DNA from: CAZAGT01 sp964484515
Lineage (GTDB): Bacteria; Desulfobacterota; DSM-4660; Desulfatiglandales; HGW-15
DNA: 8,351 bases
Assembly (NCBI GenBank): GCA_964484515.1
Contig: CAZAGT010000222.1
Span: 1-8,351, forward strand
Reading direction: 5' to 3'
Part shown: piece after piece, positions 1 through 6,111 of the stretch
Layout of the letters: every line of letters begins with the position of its first letter
How positions within the stretch are numbered: the stretch's first letter is position 1
Notes under the pieces: generated by a model
Databases searched by the model: none
Seen by the model: the letters and a program-made list of their open reading frames with translations, nothing else
What the model was told of the DNA's origin: nothing
Translations under genes and position numbers: made by a program

Positions 1-910
1 GGCCTCCTTTCTTCTCCACATCGGGACGCTCATTTTCTTTTACATCGCCCTGACCTCGGCCTGGAATATTCCCGCCTTCGGCGGCAAGCTCTCCCTCGGT
101 CATGCCTCTTTTTTTGGGATTGGAGCCTACACCGTCGCAATCCTGTATGTGAAGTATGGTGTGTCGCCCTGGCGCGGTTTGGGCGCGGCGGTAGGGGCAT
201 CGCTGCTGGGGGGGGTCGTGATGAGCGTACCGCTCATTCGCCTGCGGGGCCCTTTCTTTACCCTGGCGACGATCGCATTCGCCGAGGCACTCCGGATGGT
301 GGCGATCGACTGGCGGAGTCTGACAAACGGTTCCGTCGGTCTCAACATCCCCTTTAAGCCCGGTTGGGGCAACCTGACCTTTACCAGTGGCAAACCATTC
401 TACTATATTGCGCTCATCTTGGCCGTCGTGGTTGTGATCCTCACCTATCGGCTGCGGTATTCCGCCCTGGGGTATCATCTCAGGGCCACCGCCTCAGATG
501 AGGAGGCCGCCGGGGCCCTCGGGGTCAACACATCCCGCGCTCATTTCCTGGGATTGATGTGGAGCTCCGGCTTGACCGCCGTGGTCGCCGTTCTTTACAG
601 CTTCTTCAACTACGTCCTTGAGCCCAATACGGTGTTCTCGTTGACCCTCTTTTCCCTCCAACCGGCGTTGAACGGGATCATCGGCGGGTTCGGCACCGTC
701 TGGGGACCCGTTATCGGGGCGATCCTGATGACTCCCCTAGGCGAGTTCCTGCGCTTTTATCTCGGCACGATCGAGCAGGGACTGAATTTCGTGGTCTACG
801 GCATCATGTTAATTGCCACGGTGAATTTCATGCCGGGCGGGATCGTATCCCTGCTCAGCCCCTACTTTCGGAGACAGCCCCCGACATCCGTCGAGCGGGA
901 GGCAGAATGA
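1..910 (+). CDS. livM: LivM-type branched-chain amino-acid ABC transporter permease, 5'-truncated by window edge
   Basis: Inner-membrane permease of a LivFGHM-type importer, which normally pairs with LivH and moves branched-chain amino acids or related amides. The frame is open from base 2, so about 302 residues are visible and the N-terminus, probably only the first helix or so, lies outside. Seen: the family hallmark GKLSLGHASFFGIGAY near the start (bases 86-133), LRGPFFTLATIAFAEALRMV, a charged cytoplasmic EAA-like coupling loop GYHLRATASDEEAAGALGV (about 470-527), and IIGGFGTVWGPVIGA near the C-terminus. Several hydrophobic segments alternate with short loops. An internal ATG at 149 could be mistaken for a start, but the conserved LSLGH motif lies upstream of it, so the gene certainly begins earlier. 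The stop overlaps the livG start (ATGA). LivH and the periplasmic binding protein are expected upstream. The substrate cannot be decided from the permease alone. Confidence 0.95.
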   Translation, partial: ASFLLHIGTLIFFYIALTSAWNIPAFGGKLSLGHASFFGIGAYTVAILYVKYGVSPWRGLGAAVGASLLGGVVMSVPLIRLRGPFFTLATIAFAEALRMVAIDWRSLTNGSVGLNIPFKPGWGNLTFTSGKPFYYIALILAVVVVILTYRLRYSALGYHLRATASDEEAAGALGVNTSRAHFLGLMWSSGLTAVVAVLYSFFNYVLEPNTVFSLTLFSLQPALNGIIGGFGTVWGPVIGAILMTPLGEFLRFYLGTIEQGLNFVVYGIMLIATVNFMPGGIVSLLSPYFRRQPPTSVEREAE

Positions 911-1632
911 CCCCACTCTTGCAGGTCAAGAATCTCAGTAAGCGATTCAGTGGTCTCCTTGCGGTTAATGATGTGAGCTTCGAGGTCAGAGAACGGGAGA
1001 TCCTCGGCTTGATCGGGCCGAATGGCGCCGGAAAGACAACCCTCTTCAATCTGATCTCCGGAATTCTCTCCCATGATGGAGGCAGTATCTTCCTGGATGG
1101 TTCCGAGATCTCATCTTTGAAACCCCATCGCCGCAGTCTGGCCGGAATCGGACGGACATTTCAGGTCGTGCGTCCGTTCGAAATGTCGGTCCTCGAAAAC
1201 GTGATGGTCCCACTCCTTGCGAGAACCAAGAATCTAAGCCGAGCGCGACGGGATGCCCTGAGCATTATCGAGACCATGGGACTCGGCGAGATGGTTGCGG
1301 CTATGCCTGGAAGCCTGACCCTGGCCCAACGCAAGCGGATCGAGGTCGCCCGGGCGTTGGCAACCAGACCCAAGCTCCTGTTGCTCGATGAGGTCCTGGC
1401 CGGTCTGAATCCCGCGGAGGTCGCGGAGAATATTCCTGTGATCAGGCAGGTGCGTGATACCGGTGTGACGATCTTACTCATCGAACATATTATGGATGCG
1501 ATGATGTCCGTCTCAGAGCGAGTCATGGTGATGGATCAGGGTTCCTTGATCGCCTCCGGCACTCCGGAGGAGGTCACAAGGGACGAATGCGTCATCAAGG
1601 CCTACCTGGGGGAGGAGGCACCTCAATGCTGA
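907..1632 (+). CDS. livG: LivG-type ABC transporter ATP-binding protein
   Basis: Cytoplasmic ATPase that pairs with LivF to power the branched-chain amino-acid type importer. It has 241 residues, slightly short for the family (about 250). Seen: Walker A GPNGAGKTT at residues 37-45, Q-loop Q86 in GRTFQVVRPF, Walker B LLLLDE ending at E162 followed by VLAGLNP, and switch histidine H194 in LLIEH. The ABC signature at 137-141 reads LTLAQ instead of LSGGQ. From family knowledge, LivG proteins often carry a degenerate LTLA-type signature followed by RKR, so this is probably normal. The start is well supported: GGGAGG at 897-902 precedes the ATG, which overlaps the livM stop by 4 nt, implying translational coupling. 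The C-terminal region (VMDQGSLIASGTPEEV, then VIKAYLG) is the usual LivG tail. Its end overlaps livF by 7 nt. Confidence 0.96.
   Translation: MTPLLQVKNLSKRFSGLLAVNDVSFEVREREILGLIGPNGAGKTTLFNLISGILSHDGGSIFLDGSEISSLKPHRRSLAGIGRTFQVVRPFEMSVLENVMVPLLARTKNLSRARRDALSIIETMGLGEMVAAMPGSLTLAQRKRIEVARALATRPKLLLLDEVLAGLNPAEVAENIPVIRQVRDTGVTILLIEHIMDAMMSVSERVMVMDQGSLIASGTPEEVTRDECVIKAYLGEEAPQC
1611..1618 (+). promoter_or_regulatory. Shine-Dalgarno that fixes the livF start
   Basis: GGAGGAGG lies 7 nt before the ATG at 1626, inside the last codons of livG. An earlier in-frame ATG at 1587 has no comparable site and would add 13 residues (MRHQGLPGGGGTS) unlike the family N-terminus, so 1626 is preferred. 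Confidence 0.85.
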
Positions 1633-2330
1633 GCATCAAGGGCCTCGATTGTTATTATGGAGACTTTCAGGCCCTGCGCGACGTGCATTTGGAGGTGGCC
1701 GCGGGAGATATTGTTGCCCTCCTGGGGCCCAATGCCGCCGGAAAGACTACCTTGCTGTCGGCAATCAGCGGAATGATCGTATATACCCGGGGGGATATCT
1801 TCTTCGAAGGTGTCCAGATCAGCGATATCAAGCCGGAGAAGATTGTTGACTTAGGCCTCGCCCACGTGCCTGAAGGTCGCAGGCTCTTTGGGACCTTGAC
1901 CGTTCTCGAAAACCTCGAAATGGGTGCGTATGGGAGCAAGGCCCGCAGCTATCTGCACAAGAATCTTAGGGCCGTCTACGCGCTTTTCCCCGTCCTCGAG
2001 GAACGCACAAGCCAGAAGGCGGGGTCCCTTTCAGGTGGTGAGCAGCAGATGTGCGCCATAGCACGTGGCCTGATGGCACAACCGCGCCTGCTCATGATCG
2101 ACGAAATGTCATTAGGGCTTTCTCCCCTGCTCGTGAAACATATGTTTCAGATGGTGCAGGAAGTTGCGCGGTCAGGTGTTACAATCCTTTTGGTGGAACA
2201 GCAGATTCATCATACGCTCGAGATTGCCGACAACACCCATATTATGGAGAAAGGGCACATCGTGCTTTCAGGTCCGACCAAGGAGATATCGGGGAACGAG
2301 CACGTGAGGAAGGCCTATCTAGGCATCTAG
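1626..2330 (+). CDS. livF: LivF-type ABC transporter ATP-binding protein
   Basis: Second ATPase of the branched-chain amino-acid type importer, expected to form a heterodimer with LivG under the LivH/LivM pore. With the start at 1626 it has 234 residues, the usual LivF length, and begins MLSIKGLDCYYG, the normal LivF opening. Seen: Walker A GPNAAGKTT at 34-42 (the usual second glycine is alanine, which the GxxxxGK[ST] consensus allows), VPEGRRLF at 81-88 where other ABC proteins have the Q-loop, intact signature LSGGE at 135-139, Walker B LLMIDE at 155-160 followed by MSLGLSP, and VEQQ at 190-193, where Q192 takes the place of the switch histidine. VPEGR and EQ are LivF family traits, not damage. 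The C-terminal KAYLG closes the protein. It overlaps livG by 7 nt and is followed after 10 nt by a small gene. Confidence 0.96.
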   Translation: MLSIKGLDCYYGDFQALRDVHLEVAAGDIVALLGPNAAGKTTLLSAISGMIVYTRGDIFFEGVQISDIKPEKIVDLGLAHVPEGRRLFGTLTVLENLEMGAYGSKARSYLHKNLRAVYALFPVLEERTSQKAGSLSGGEQQMCAIARGLMAQPRLLMIDEMSLGLSPLLVKHMFQMVQEVARSGVTILLVEQQIHHTLEIADNTHIMEKGHIVLSGPTKEISGNEHVRKAYLGI

Positions 2331-2340
2331 GTGTAAGGCG

Positions 2341-2526
2341 GTGACGTATAATTTTGATCCGGATCAGTGGTACGAAAACGAGCGGGCAGTACTCGAACTT
2401 CAATACAAAAAGGGCCGCCTGAATCAAGGAGAACTGCAGGAGGCCCTCTCGAAACTCGAAACCCGCTATGAAGAAATGGTCAAGCGACTGGACGGAACCT
2501 ATCAGCTTCCGAGAGAAGAACCTTGA
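2341..2526 (+). CDS. Small charged hypothetical protein, last gene of the liv unit
   Basis: A 61-codon frame opening with GTG 10 nt after the livF stop. I do not recognise the family. Seen: a polar N-terminus rich in aromatic and acidic residues (TYNFDPDQWYENE), then one strongly amphipathic, probably helical stretch from about residue 14 to 50 with many Glu, Lys, Arg and Leu (LELQYKKGRL, LSKLETRYEEMVKRL), ending in LPREEP. There is no signal peptide, membrane segment or cysteine. The pattern helix, KKGRLNQGEL turn, helix loosely recalls short C-terminal oligomerisation modules such as SHOCT, but the match is weak. AGGTG at 2329-2333 is a possible Shine-Dalgarno, partly within the livF stop. 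The short gap suggests co-transcription with livF. Composition looks protein-like and not like a shadow of another gene. It could be a cytosolic accessory of the transporter or simply a passenger. Confidence 0.68.
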   Translation: MTYNFDPDQWYENERAVLELQYKKGRLNQGELQEALSKLETRYEEMVKRLDGTYQLPREEP

Positions 2527-2541
2527 CTGGCCAGTTCAAGG
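2521..2541 (+). repeat. Inverted repeat over the stop of the small gene
   Basis: CCTTGA at 2521-2526 pairs with TCAAGG at 2536-2541; the spacer CTGGCCAGT is itself almost palindromic. The left arm contains the TGA stop of the small gene. There is no T-tract after it, so it is a possible 3'-end structure and not a standard intrinsic terminator. Confidence 0.45.
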
Positions 2542-2571
2542 CTTCCATCAGTCCCGACTCCGCGAGGATTA

Positions 2572-2606
2572 GCCTTTTACTTGTCACTGGGACGTAGATA
2601 AAAGGC
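2572..2606. repeat. 8-bp perfect inverted repeat with 19-nt spacer
   Basis: GCCTTTTA at 2572-2579 and TAAAAGGC at 2599-2606. It lies between the liv unit and the end of the convergent dehydrogenase gene, so it could contribute to transcript ends from either side. The spacer is long for a terminator, and the function is unknown. Confidence 0.4.
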
Positions 2607-2652
2607 ACGAGGTCCGGGGAAAAGAAGAACGGAAGGTACTCCCTGTTTCACC

Positions 2653-2670
2653 CCAACCCCGGAGGGTTGG
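2653..2670 (-). terminator. Stable hairpin downstream of the alcohol dehydrogenase gene, possible terminator or 3'-end stabiliser
   Basis: Read on the minus strand, CCAACCC and GGGTTGG form a 7-bp stem around the loop TCCG. In RNA this is a UNCG-type tetraloop closed by a C-G pair, a class known to be unusually stable. It sits about 95 nt past the dehydrogenase stop. No U-tract follows on either strand, so terminator function is uncertain. The rest of 2527-2764 holds no convincing gene. Confidence 0.4.
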
Positions 2671-2764
2671 ACGCCTATTTCCTGAAGGTTCCTTTACTTA
2701 TGCTTCACTTCGGTCCCCACCCCCCTTTGGGAAGAGCCCTGTTTGGTCATTAGGGCAATCAGGG

Positions 2765-3979
2765 TCAAAAGATACCGTCCCACATATTCTGCCAGAACTG
2801 AAGCGATTCGTCGCGTCCCATGGGTCGGGGATTCATTGGTCGATGGTAAAGCTTGATCATCATGTCGGCCATATCTTCAAGATTAGCTTCCTCGATGCCT
2901 CCAAATTCCTCCAGGGTCACCGGCAAACCAACGTCCTCCATGAGGTTCGCCACGGCCTGTACCGCCAGATGGGCCGCATCCAGCCTTGAAAGCATCCAGG
3001 TCTTCTCGCCGAGGGCTTCGCCGATTCTGGCCAGGGGCTCGACACAAACGGGGAGATTGAAGGCCATCGCATAAGGGAGCGCCAGACCGCATGTGAGCCC
3101 ATGCGGGCTATGTTTGTATTTGGCGATGACGTAGGCGGCACTGTGGGCGTACCCCGCCCTGGTCATGGCCATGGCCATCATGCAGAGGGTCGAAGACATC
3201 GCCATGTAGTACCGCGCCTCAAGATCCTCTCCATCGGCCACCGCCCTCCGCAAATACTTGCCGGCCAATTCGATACCCGTTAGGGCAAAGGCCGTGTTAA
3301 AAGGGTTGGCCTGTTTGTGAAGCACGCCTTCGATGGCGTGACTGACTGCGTCGATGCCGGTCATCGCCGTGATGTGGGACGGCATGCTTATCGTGAGCAA
3401 AGGATCGACAAGACCGATATCAGGATAGAAGAACGAACTGTTCAAAAAGCGTTTTTCCTCACCCGCATCGAGGACCACATTCGGACTGACTTCGCTGCCG
3501 GTGCCCGCCGTCGTGGGTGCCAGGATCAAAGGCAATCCACGCGACTCCGCAGCCACCTTGCCATCGATGTAATCCCGCGGTGACGCCCCGCGTGCGGCGG
3601 ATTGAGCCGTGAGCTTGGCAACGTCCATCACGCTGCCGCCGCCGACCCCCAGAATCAGGGCGCAGCCCTCCGATCGACACATCTCATAGAGTTTCTCGAC
3701 GGTTTCAAGGTGCGGCTCGGGCTCGACCTCGGCGAAGGATGCCGACTCGAGACCGGCAGAGGAGAGCGAATCGGCGACGCGCCCGACAACACCTATCTCC
3801 TCAAGCGTGCTGTCGCTGACGAGCAGGACCTTCCCCTCGGCCAATTTGGCCGCCTCACTGCCAATCTGCTCGATCGCTCCGCAGCCGAATATCAGCCGAT
3901 TGGGTGGCATCATCCCGGCTGTACAAAAATCGAACACCTCGTAAAACTTATTGGCCATTGAATTTGCATCCATGGTCAT
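2765..3979 (-). CDS. Iron-containing (group III) alcohol dehydrogenase
   Basis: NAD(P)-dependent oxidoreductase that interconverts an alcohol and an aldehyde or ketone at a divalent metal, usually Fe; cytoplasmic. The 404 residues are a little longer than the 380-390 typical of the family, the extra being N-terminal. Seen: N-terminal Rossmann-like half with the nucleotide-binding motif GGGSVMDVAK at 113-122 and APTTAGTGSEVS at about 154-165. The C-terminal helical half has metal ligands D210 and H214 (GIDAVSHAIE), H279 (GYAHSAA) and H293 (SPHGLTCGLALPY), with the canonical 14-residue spacing between the last two. All catalytic features are intact. The start at 3979 is chosen because AGGAGG lies 6 nt upstream; M3 and M8 are possible alternatives. 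It stands alone, convergent to the liv unit and divergent from modF, so its substrate (short-chain alcohol, diol, lactaldehyde or other) cannot be inferred. Confidence 0.95.
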   Translation of the reverse strand: MTMDANSMANKFYEVFDFCTAGMMPPNRLIFGCGAIEQIGSEAAKLAEGKVLLVSDSTLEEIGVVGRVADSLSSAGLESASFAEVEPEPHLETVEKLYEMCRSEGCALILGVGGGSVMDVAKLTAQSAARGASPRDYIDGKVAAESRGLPLILAPTTAGTGSEVSPNVVLDAGEEKRFLNSSFFYPDIGLVDPLLTISMPSHITAMTGIDAVSHAIEGVLHKQANPFNTAFALTGIELAGKYLRRAVADGEDLEARYYMAMSSTLCMMAMAMTRAGYAHSAAYVIAKYKHSPHGLTCGLALPYAMAFNLPVCVEPLARIGEALGEKTWMLSRLDAAHLAVQAVANLMEDVGLPVTLEEFGGIEEANLEDMADMMIKLYHRPMNPRPMGRDESLQFWQNMWDGIF

Positions 3980-3985
3980 AGTACT

Positions 3986-3991
3986 CCTCCT
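3986..3991 (-). promoter_or_regulatory. Shine-Dalgarno of the alcohol dehydrogenase
   Basis: Minus-strand AGGAGG separated by 6 nt from the ATG at 3979. It favours the first of three nearby ATG codons (residues 1, 3 and 8). Confidence 0.8.
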
Positions 3992-4016
3992 TTCGTCCTC
4001 AGCTTTATGAACTTAT

Positions 4017-4033
4017 TGTAACCGCCGCGCCAA
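4017..4033 (-). promoter_or_regulatory. Sigma-54-like (-24/-12) candidate promoter for the alcohol dehydrogenase
   Basis: The minus strand reads TTGGCGCG, 4 nt, TTACA, close to the sigma-54 pattern TGGCACG-N4-TTGCA with the correct GG to -12 spacing, about 40 nt before the start codon. The nearly invariant G of the -12 GC is A here, which weakens the call. Overlapping it, TACAAT (4015-4020) could be a sigma-70 -10 box, but no good -35 is seen. Confidence 0.25.
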
Positions 4034-4311
4034 ACCGTGGCTCACATATATTCCGATAAAGGGTATGAAATAGACGTTCCCTGTTTACTAAAGGGCCCCT
4101 TTCAAATAAGCTTTGCGCGCTTCGGGAAACCCTCCAAAGCAAAGATTCAGGCCACGAACCGAGAGTTCGTCCTTATTTTCAGTCAGACACGCAGTGGAGA
4201 GCCTAATGAAAGACGCTAGTGCCCATACAGGAATAACAGTGGGGCCAAGCGGTCTCCAATTCGGAAATGTGACATTTTTCTTCTGAGCACGGCCGCACCA
4301 GGGTTTTTACC

Positions 4312-4401
4312 AAGGCGCAATAATTCTCCGGTTTGAGGCCTGAGGCAGGAACAAAAGGAGTTTTCATCTCCTCTTTCCTTAGGCCTCATGCCTTGCGCCT
4401 T
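4312..4401. repeat. Extended 90-nt imperfect inverted repeat with degenerate 7-nt units
   Basis: The outer arms AAGGCGCAA (4312-4320) and TTGCGCCTT (4393-4401) are perfectly complementary. After a 9-nt bulge on the left, GG (4330-4331) pairs with CC (4391-4392), then a 12-pair stem joins 4334-4345 to 4377-4388 (8 perfect pairs TGAGGCCT/AGGCCTCA, one G-T, three more). At the tip GGAG (4357-4360) pairs with CTCC (4368-4371) around a 7-nt loop. The minus-strand right arm reads as 7-nt units AAGGCGC, AAGGCAT, GAGGCCT, AAGGAAA; the left arm has GAGGCCT and GAGGCAG. It could be a palindromic repeat element, an RNA structure in the modF leader, or a decayed small mobile repeat. Confidence 0.6.
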
Positions 4402-4413
4402 TCATATACGTCA

Positions 4414-4459
4414 CAGGTGGAGACCTGCGGATGTATCCGCCTCAGGCGCGGAGAACGCC
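4414..4459 (+). promoter_or_regulatory. Chain of overlapping small hairpins in the modF upstream region
   Basis: In order: CAGGT/ACCTG (4414-4418 with 4423-4427), GCGGAT/ATCCGC (4427-4432 with 4435-4440), CGCC/GGCG (4438-4441 with 4445-4448) and GGCG/CGCC (4445-4448 with 4456-4459). Neighbouring stems share bases, so the pairings exclude one another. This could be an RNA switch or attenuator, or DNA dyads for a regulator; no ligand or regulator can be named from the sequence. Confidence 0.35.
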
Positions 4460-4541
4460 GCTCAAGGGGAAAAGGGCCATTTCCGGATGGACACTGGTTA
4501 AATAGAGCGAGGTAGTGACCGTATAGCACACATCTTTTTCA

Positions 4542-4561
4542 AAGGCCACAAAAATGGCCTT
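4542..4561 (+). promoter_or_regulatory. Hairpin in the modF 5' leader
   Basis: AAGGCCA (4542-4548) and TGGCCTT (4555-4561) form a perfect 7-bp stem with loop CAAAAA, 26 nt before the modF Shine-Dalgarno AGGAG (4588-4592). No T-tract follows on the plus strand, so it is a leader hairpin or operator-like dyad and not an ordinary terminator. Confidence 0.45.
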
Positions 4562-4596
4562 CCTACACGAAAGCCGGAACATATCACAGGAGTAAG

Positions 4597-6111
4597 ATGG
4601 TAACCGAAGTCGACAAAAACGATGCCCTCGTCACCCTGGACCATATCACGGTGCGTCTGCGGGATAGGTTTCTGTTGGAGGATACCTATTGGCAGATAAA
4701 GAGAGGGGAGCATTGGGCGGTCATTGGACCGAACGGCGCCGGTAAGTCGACCCTGATCAAGGCTATCTCCGGTGATGCACCGGTCGTAAAGGGCCGGATT
4801 GTCTATCATTACCTGGGCGAAGACAGCCGGCGAACCCCATCACGCCTCAGCTCGATTGCGCGAATCTCTTTTGAACAGCAACGAGACTGGATCCGACGAT
4901 ACGGTGATACGCCGGCGGAGGCGGTTCTGCAAACGGCATTGTCTTCTAACACCCCTTCAGGTGATGGGCGAAGCACACTCAAGGCGCTGCTTCGACGACT
5001 AGACCTCGGCTCCCTACTGAGGCGCAAATTGAATACCGTATCGAACGGTGAGGCGCGAAAACTCCTGATTGCACGGGCCCTGGTGCGGTCGCCAAGGCTC
5101 CTGATCCTGGACGAACCTTTTGAAGGGCTCGATGATCCCTCAAGGCGCCTCGTAAAAGGGCTCATCGATCAACTGACAAACGGTTCAACGCAAGTGATCC
5201 TCGTTACGCACCGGTTTGATGAGATCGGTGACCGAATTGCCCACGTACTCTGTCTGAAGGACGGCGCCGTTTATGCGAAGGGAAACCGGGACGAGATCTT
5301 GAGGCCCGAGATCCTCAGGCGGATCTACGATGACGAGGCTTCCTCCGCGCTCAACGACCCGGTCTTGCACAAGCCCGAAAAGAGCGCCGGCGCGGAGGCT
5401 GAGATCCTTATTCGTATGCGCGACAGCACGGTTCAATATGGCGATACCGTTGTCCTGGACCGGGTCAACTGGACCATGAGGCGGGGCGAAAACTGGGCCA
5501 TCCTGGGTGAAAACGGATCAGGGAAGTCAACGCTGATCGGGCTCATTACGGGTGAGAACCAGCAGGTCTACGCCAACGATATCTATCTCTTTGGAATGCA
5601 GAGAGGGGCTGGCGAGAGCATCTGGGATATCCGGTCGAAGCTCGGTATGATCTCATCGGAGTTTCAGATTCAGTACAGAAAGCCGATTACCGCTCACGAT
5701 GTCATTTGTTCGGGCTTTTTCGACTCCATCGGTATTTATCGACACTGCTCGCGGGAGCAATACGAAATAGCGCAGAAGTGGGTCGGGTTCTTTCGACTCG
5801 GTTATTTGGCCGCAAAGCGCTTCGATCATCTTTCGTATGGGCAGCAGCGGATGGTCCTTTTAGCACGCGCCATGGTGAAGTCTCCGGAGCTCCTCATCCT
5901 GGACGATCCCTGTGACGGGCTGGATCCGCCCAACAGGGAGAAGATCCTAAACGTCATTCAACGCATCGGCGCGGAAACATCCACGGACCTCATCTATGTC
6001 ACCCATCGTGAGAGTGAAGTCCTTGCATGTATCACCCACGTCATGATCTTGGACCAGGGGCGGGTTGCAGGCCAAGGTGTGAGAGGGCAGGTCGAGGCAC
6101 GCTTGACCTAA
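4597..6111 (+). CDS. modF: ModF-type protein with two fused ABC ATPase domains
   Basis: 504 residues with two ABC domains in tandem and no membrane segment. It matches the organisation and characteristic phrases of E. coli ModF (about 490 residues): a YANDIYLFG-like segment (residues 325-333), a SIWDI motif (341-345), and SGFFDSIGIY at 372-381. ModF is linked to molybdate uptake, but its exact role is poorly defined. Domain 1: Walker A GPNGAGKS 44-51, signature VSNGE 148-152, Walker B LLILDE 168-173, switch H205. Domain 2: Walker A GENGSGKS 304-311, signature LSYGQ 412-416, Walker B LLILDD 432-437, switch H470. The catalytic glutamate of domain 2 is D437, so the two sites are unequal. AGGAG stands only 4 nt before the ATG. 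No modA, modB or modC is in view, and the upstream leader is highly structured. A looser name would be ATPase of the molybdate/photorepair type. Confidence 0.9.
   Translation: MVTEVDKNDALVTLDHITVRLRDRFLLEDTYWQIKRGEHWAVIGPNGAGKSTLIKAISGDAPVVKGRIVYHYLGEDSRRTPSRLSSIARISFEQQRDWIRRYGDTPAEAVLQTALSSNTPSGDGRSTLKALLRRLDLGSLLRRKLNTVSNGEARKLLIARALVRSPRLLILDEPFEGLDDPSRRLVKGLIDQLTNGSTQVILVTHRFDEIGDRIAHVLCLKDGAVYAKGNRDEILRPEILRRIYDDEASSALNDPVLHKPEKSAGAEAEILIRMRDSTVQYGDTVVLDRVNWTMRRGENWAILGENGSGKSTLIGLITGENQQVYANDIYLFGMQRGAGESIWDIRSKLGMISSEFQIQYRKPITAHDVICSGFFDSIGIYRHCSREQYEIAQKWVGFFRLGYLAAKRFDHLSYGQQRMVLLARAMVKSPELLILDDPCDGLDPPNREKILNVIQRIGAETSTDLIYVTHRESEVLACITHVMILDQGRVAGQGVRGQVEARLT

Larger units (their letters stand above)
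3980..4596. other. 617-bp divergent intergenic region without a convincing gene
   Basis: This lies between the divergent dehydrogenase and modF genes and must contain both promoters. Short frames exist at 4037-4219 (GTG start) and 4333-4515 (TTG start), but they lack Shine-Dalgarno sequences and recognisable protein character. The first half (4040-4310) is AT-richer and shows only minor dyads, such as CTTTGC/GCAAAG at 4111-4144. The second half (4312-4561) is full of inverted repeats, listed separately. No clear sigma-70 promoter was found for modF. Confidence 0.7.

Noticed and set aside
1315..1332. Degenerate LTLAQ signature in LivG
   Set aside because: LivG family members commonly carry LTLA-like signatures before RKR; not treated as unusual.
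1161..1526. 121-codon minus-strand frame inside livG
   Set aside because: A serine/arginine-rich antisense shadow of a conserved ATPase gene.
1587..1625. Earlier in-frame ATG for livF
   Set aside because: The 13 extra residues are glycine-rich coding noise from the livG overlap; the ATG at 1626 has GGAGGAGG 7 nt upstream and gives the normal LivF N-terminus.
1725..2204. LivF with altered Walker A (GPNAAGKTT) and no switch histidine
   Set aside because: The Walker A consensus is still met, and glutamine after the VE motif is a known LivF trait, so this is not evidence of inactivation.
2527..2764. Short open stretches on both strands after the small gene
   Set aside because: No start with a ribosome binding site, no recognisable product, and the stretch holds several inverted repeats.
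3602..3961. 119-codon plus-strand frame inside the dehydrogenase gene
   Set aside because: It is antisense to a complete, motif-bearing gene and is explained by its codon bias.
4037..4219. 60-codon GTG frame in the divergent region
   Set aside because: No Shine-Dalgarno, no recognisable domain, and a poor start context.
4333..4515. 60-codon TTG frame
   Set aside because: It runs straight through the inverted repeats at 4334-4459, has no ribosome binding site and shows no protein-like pattern.
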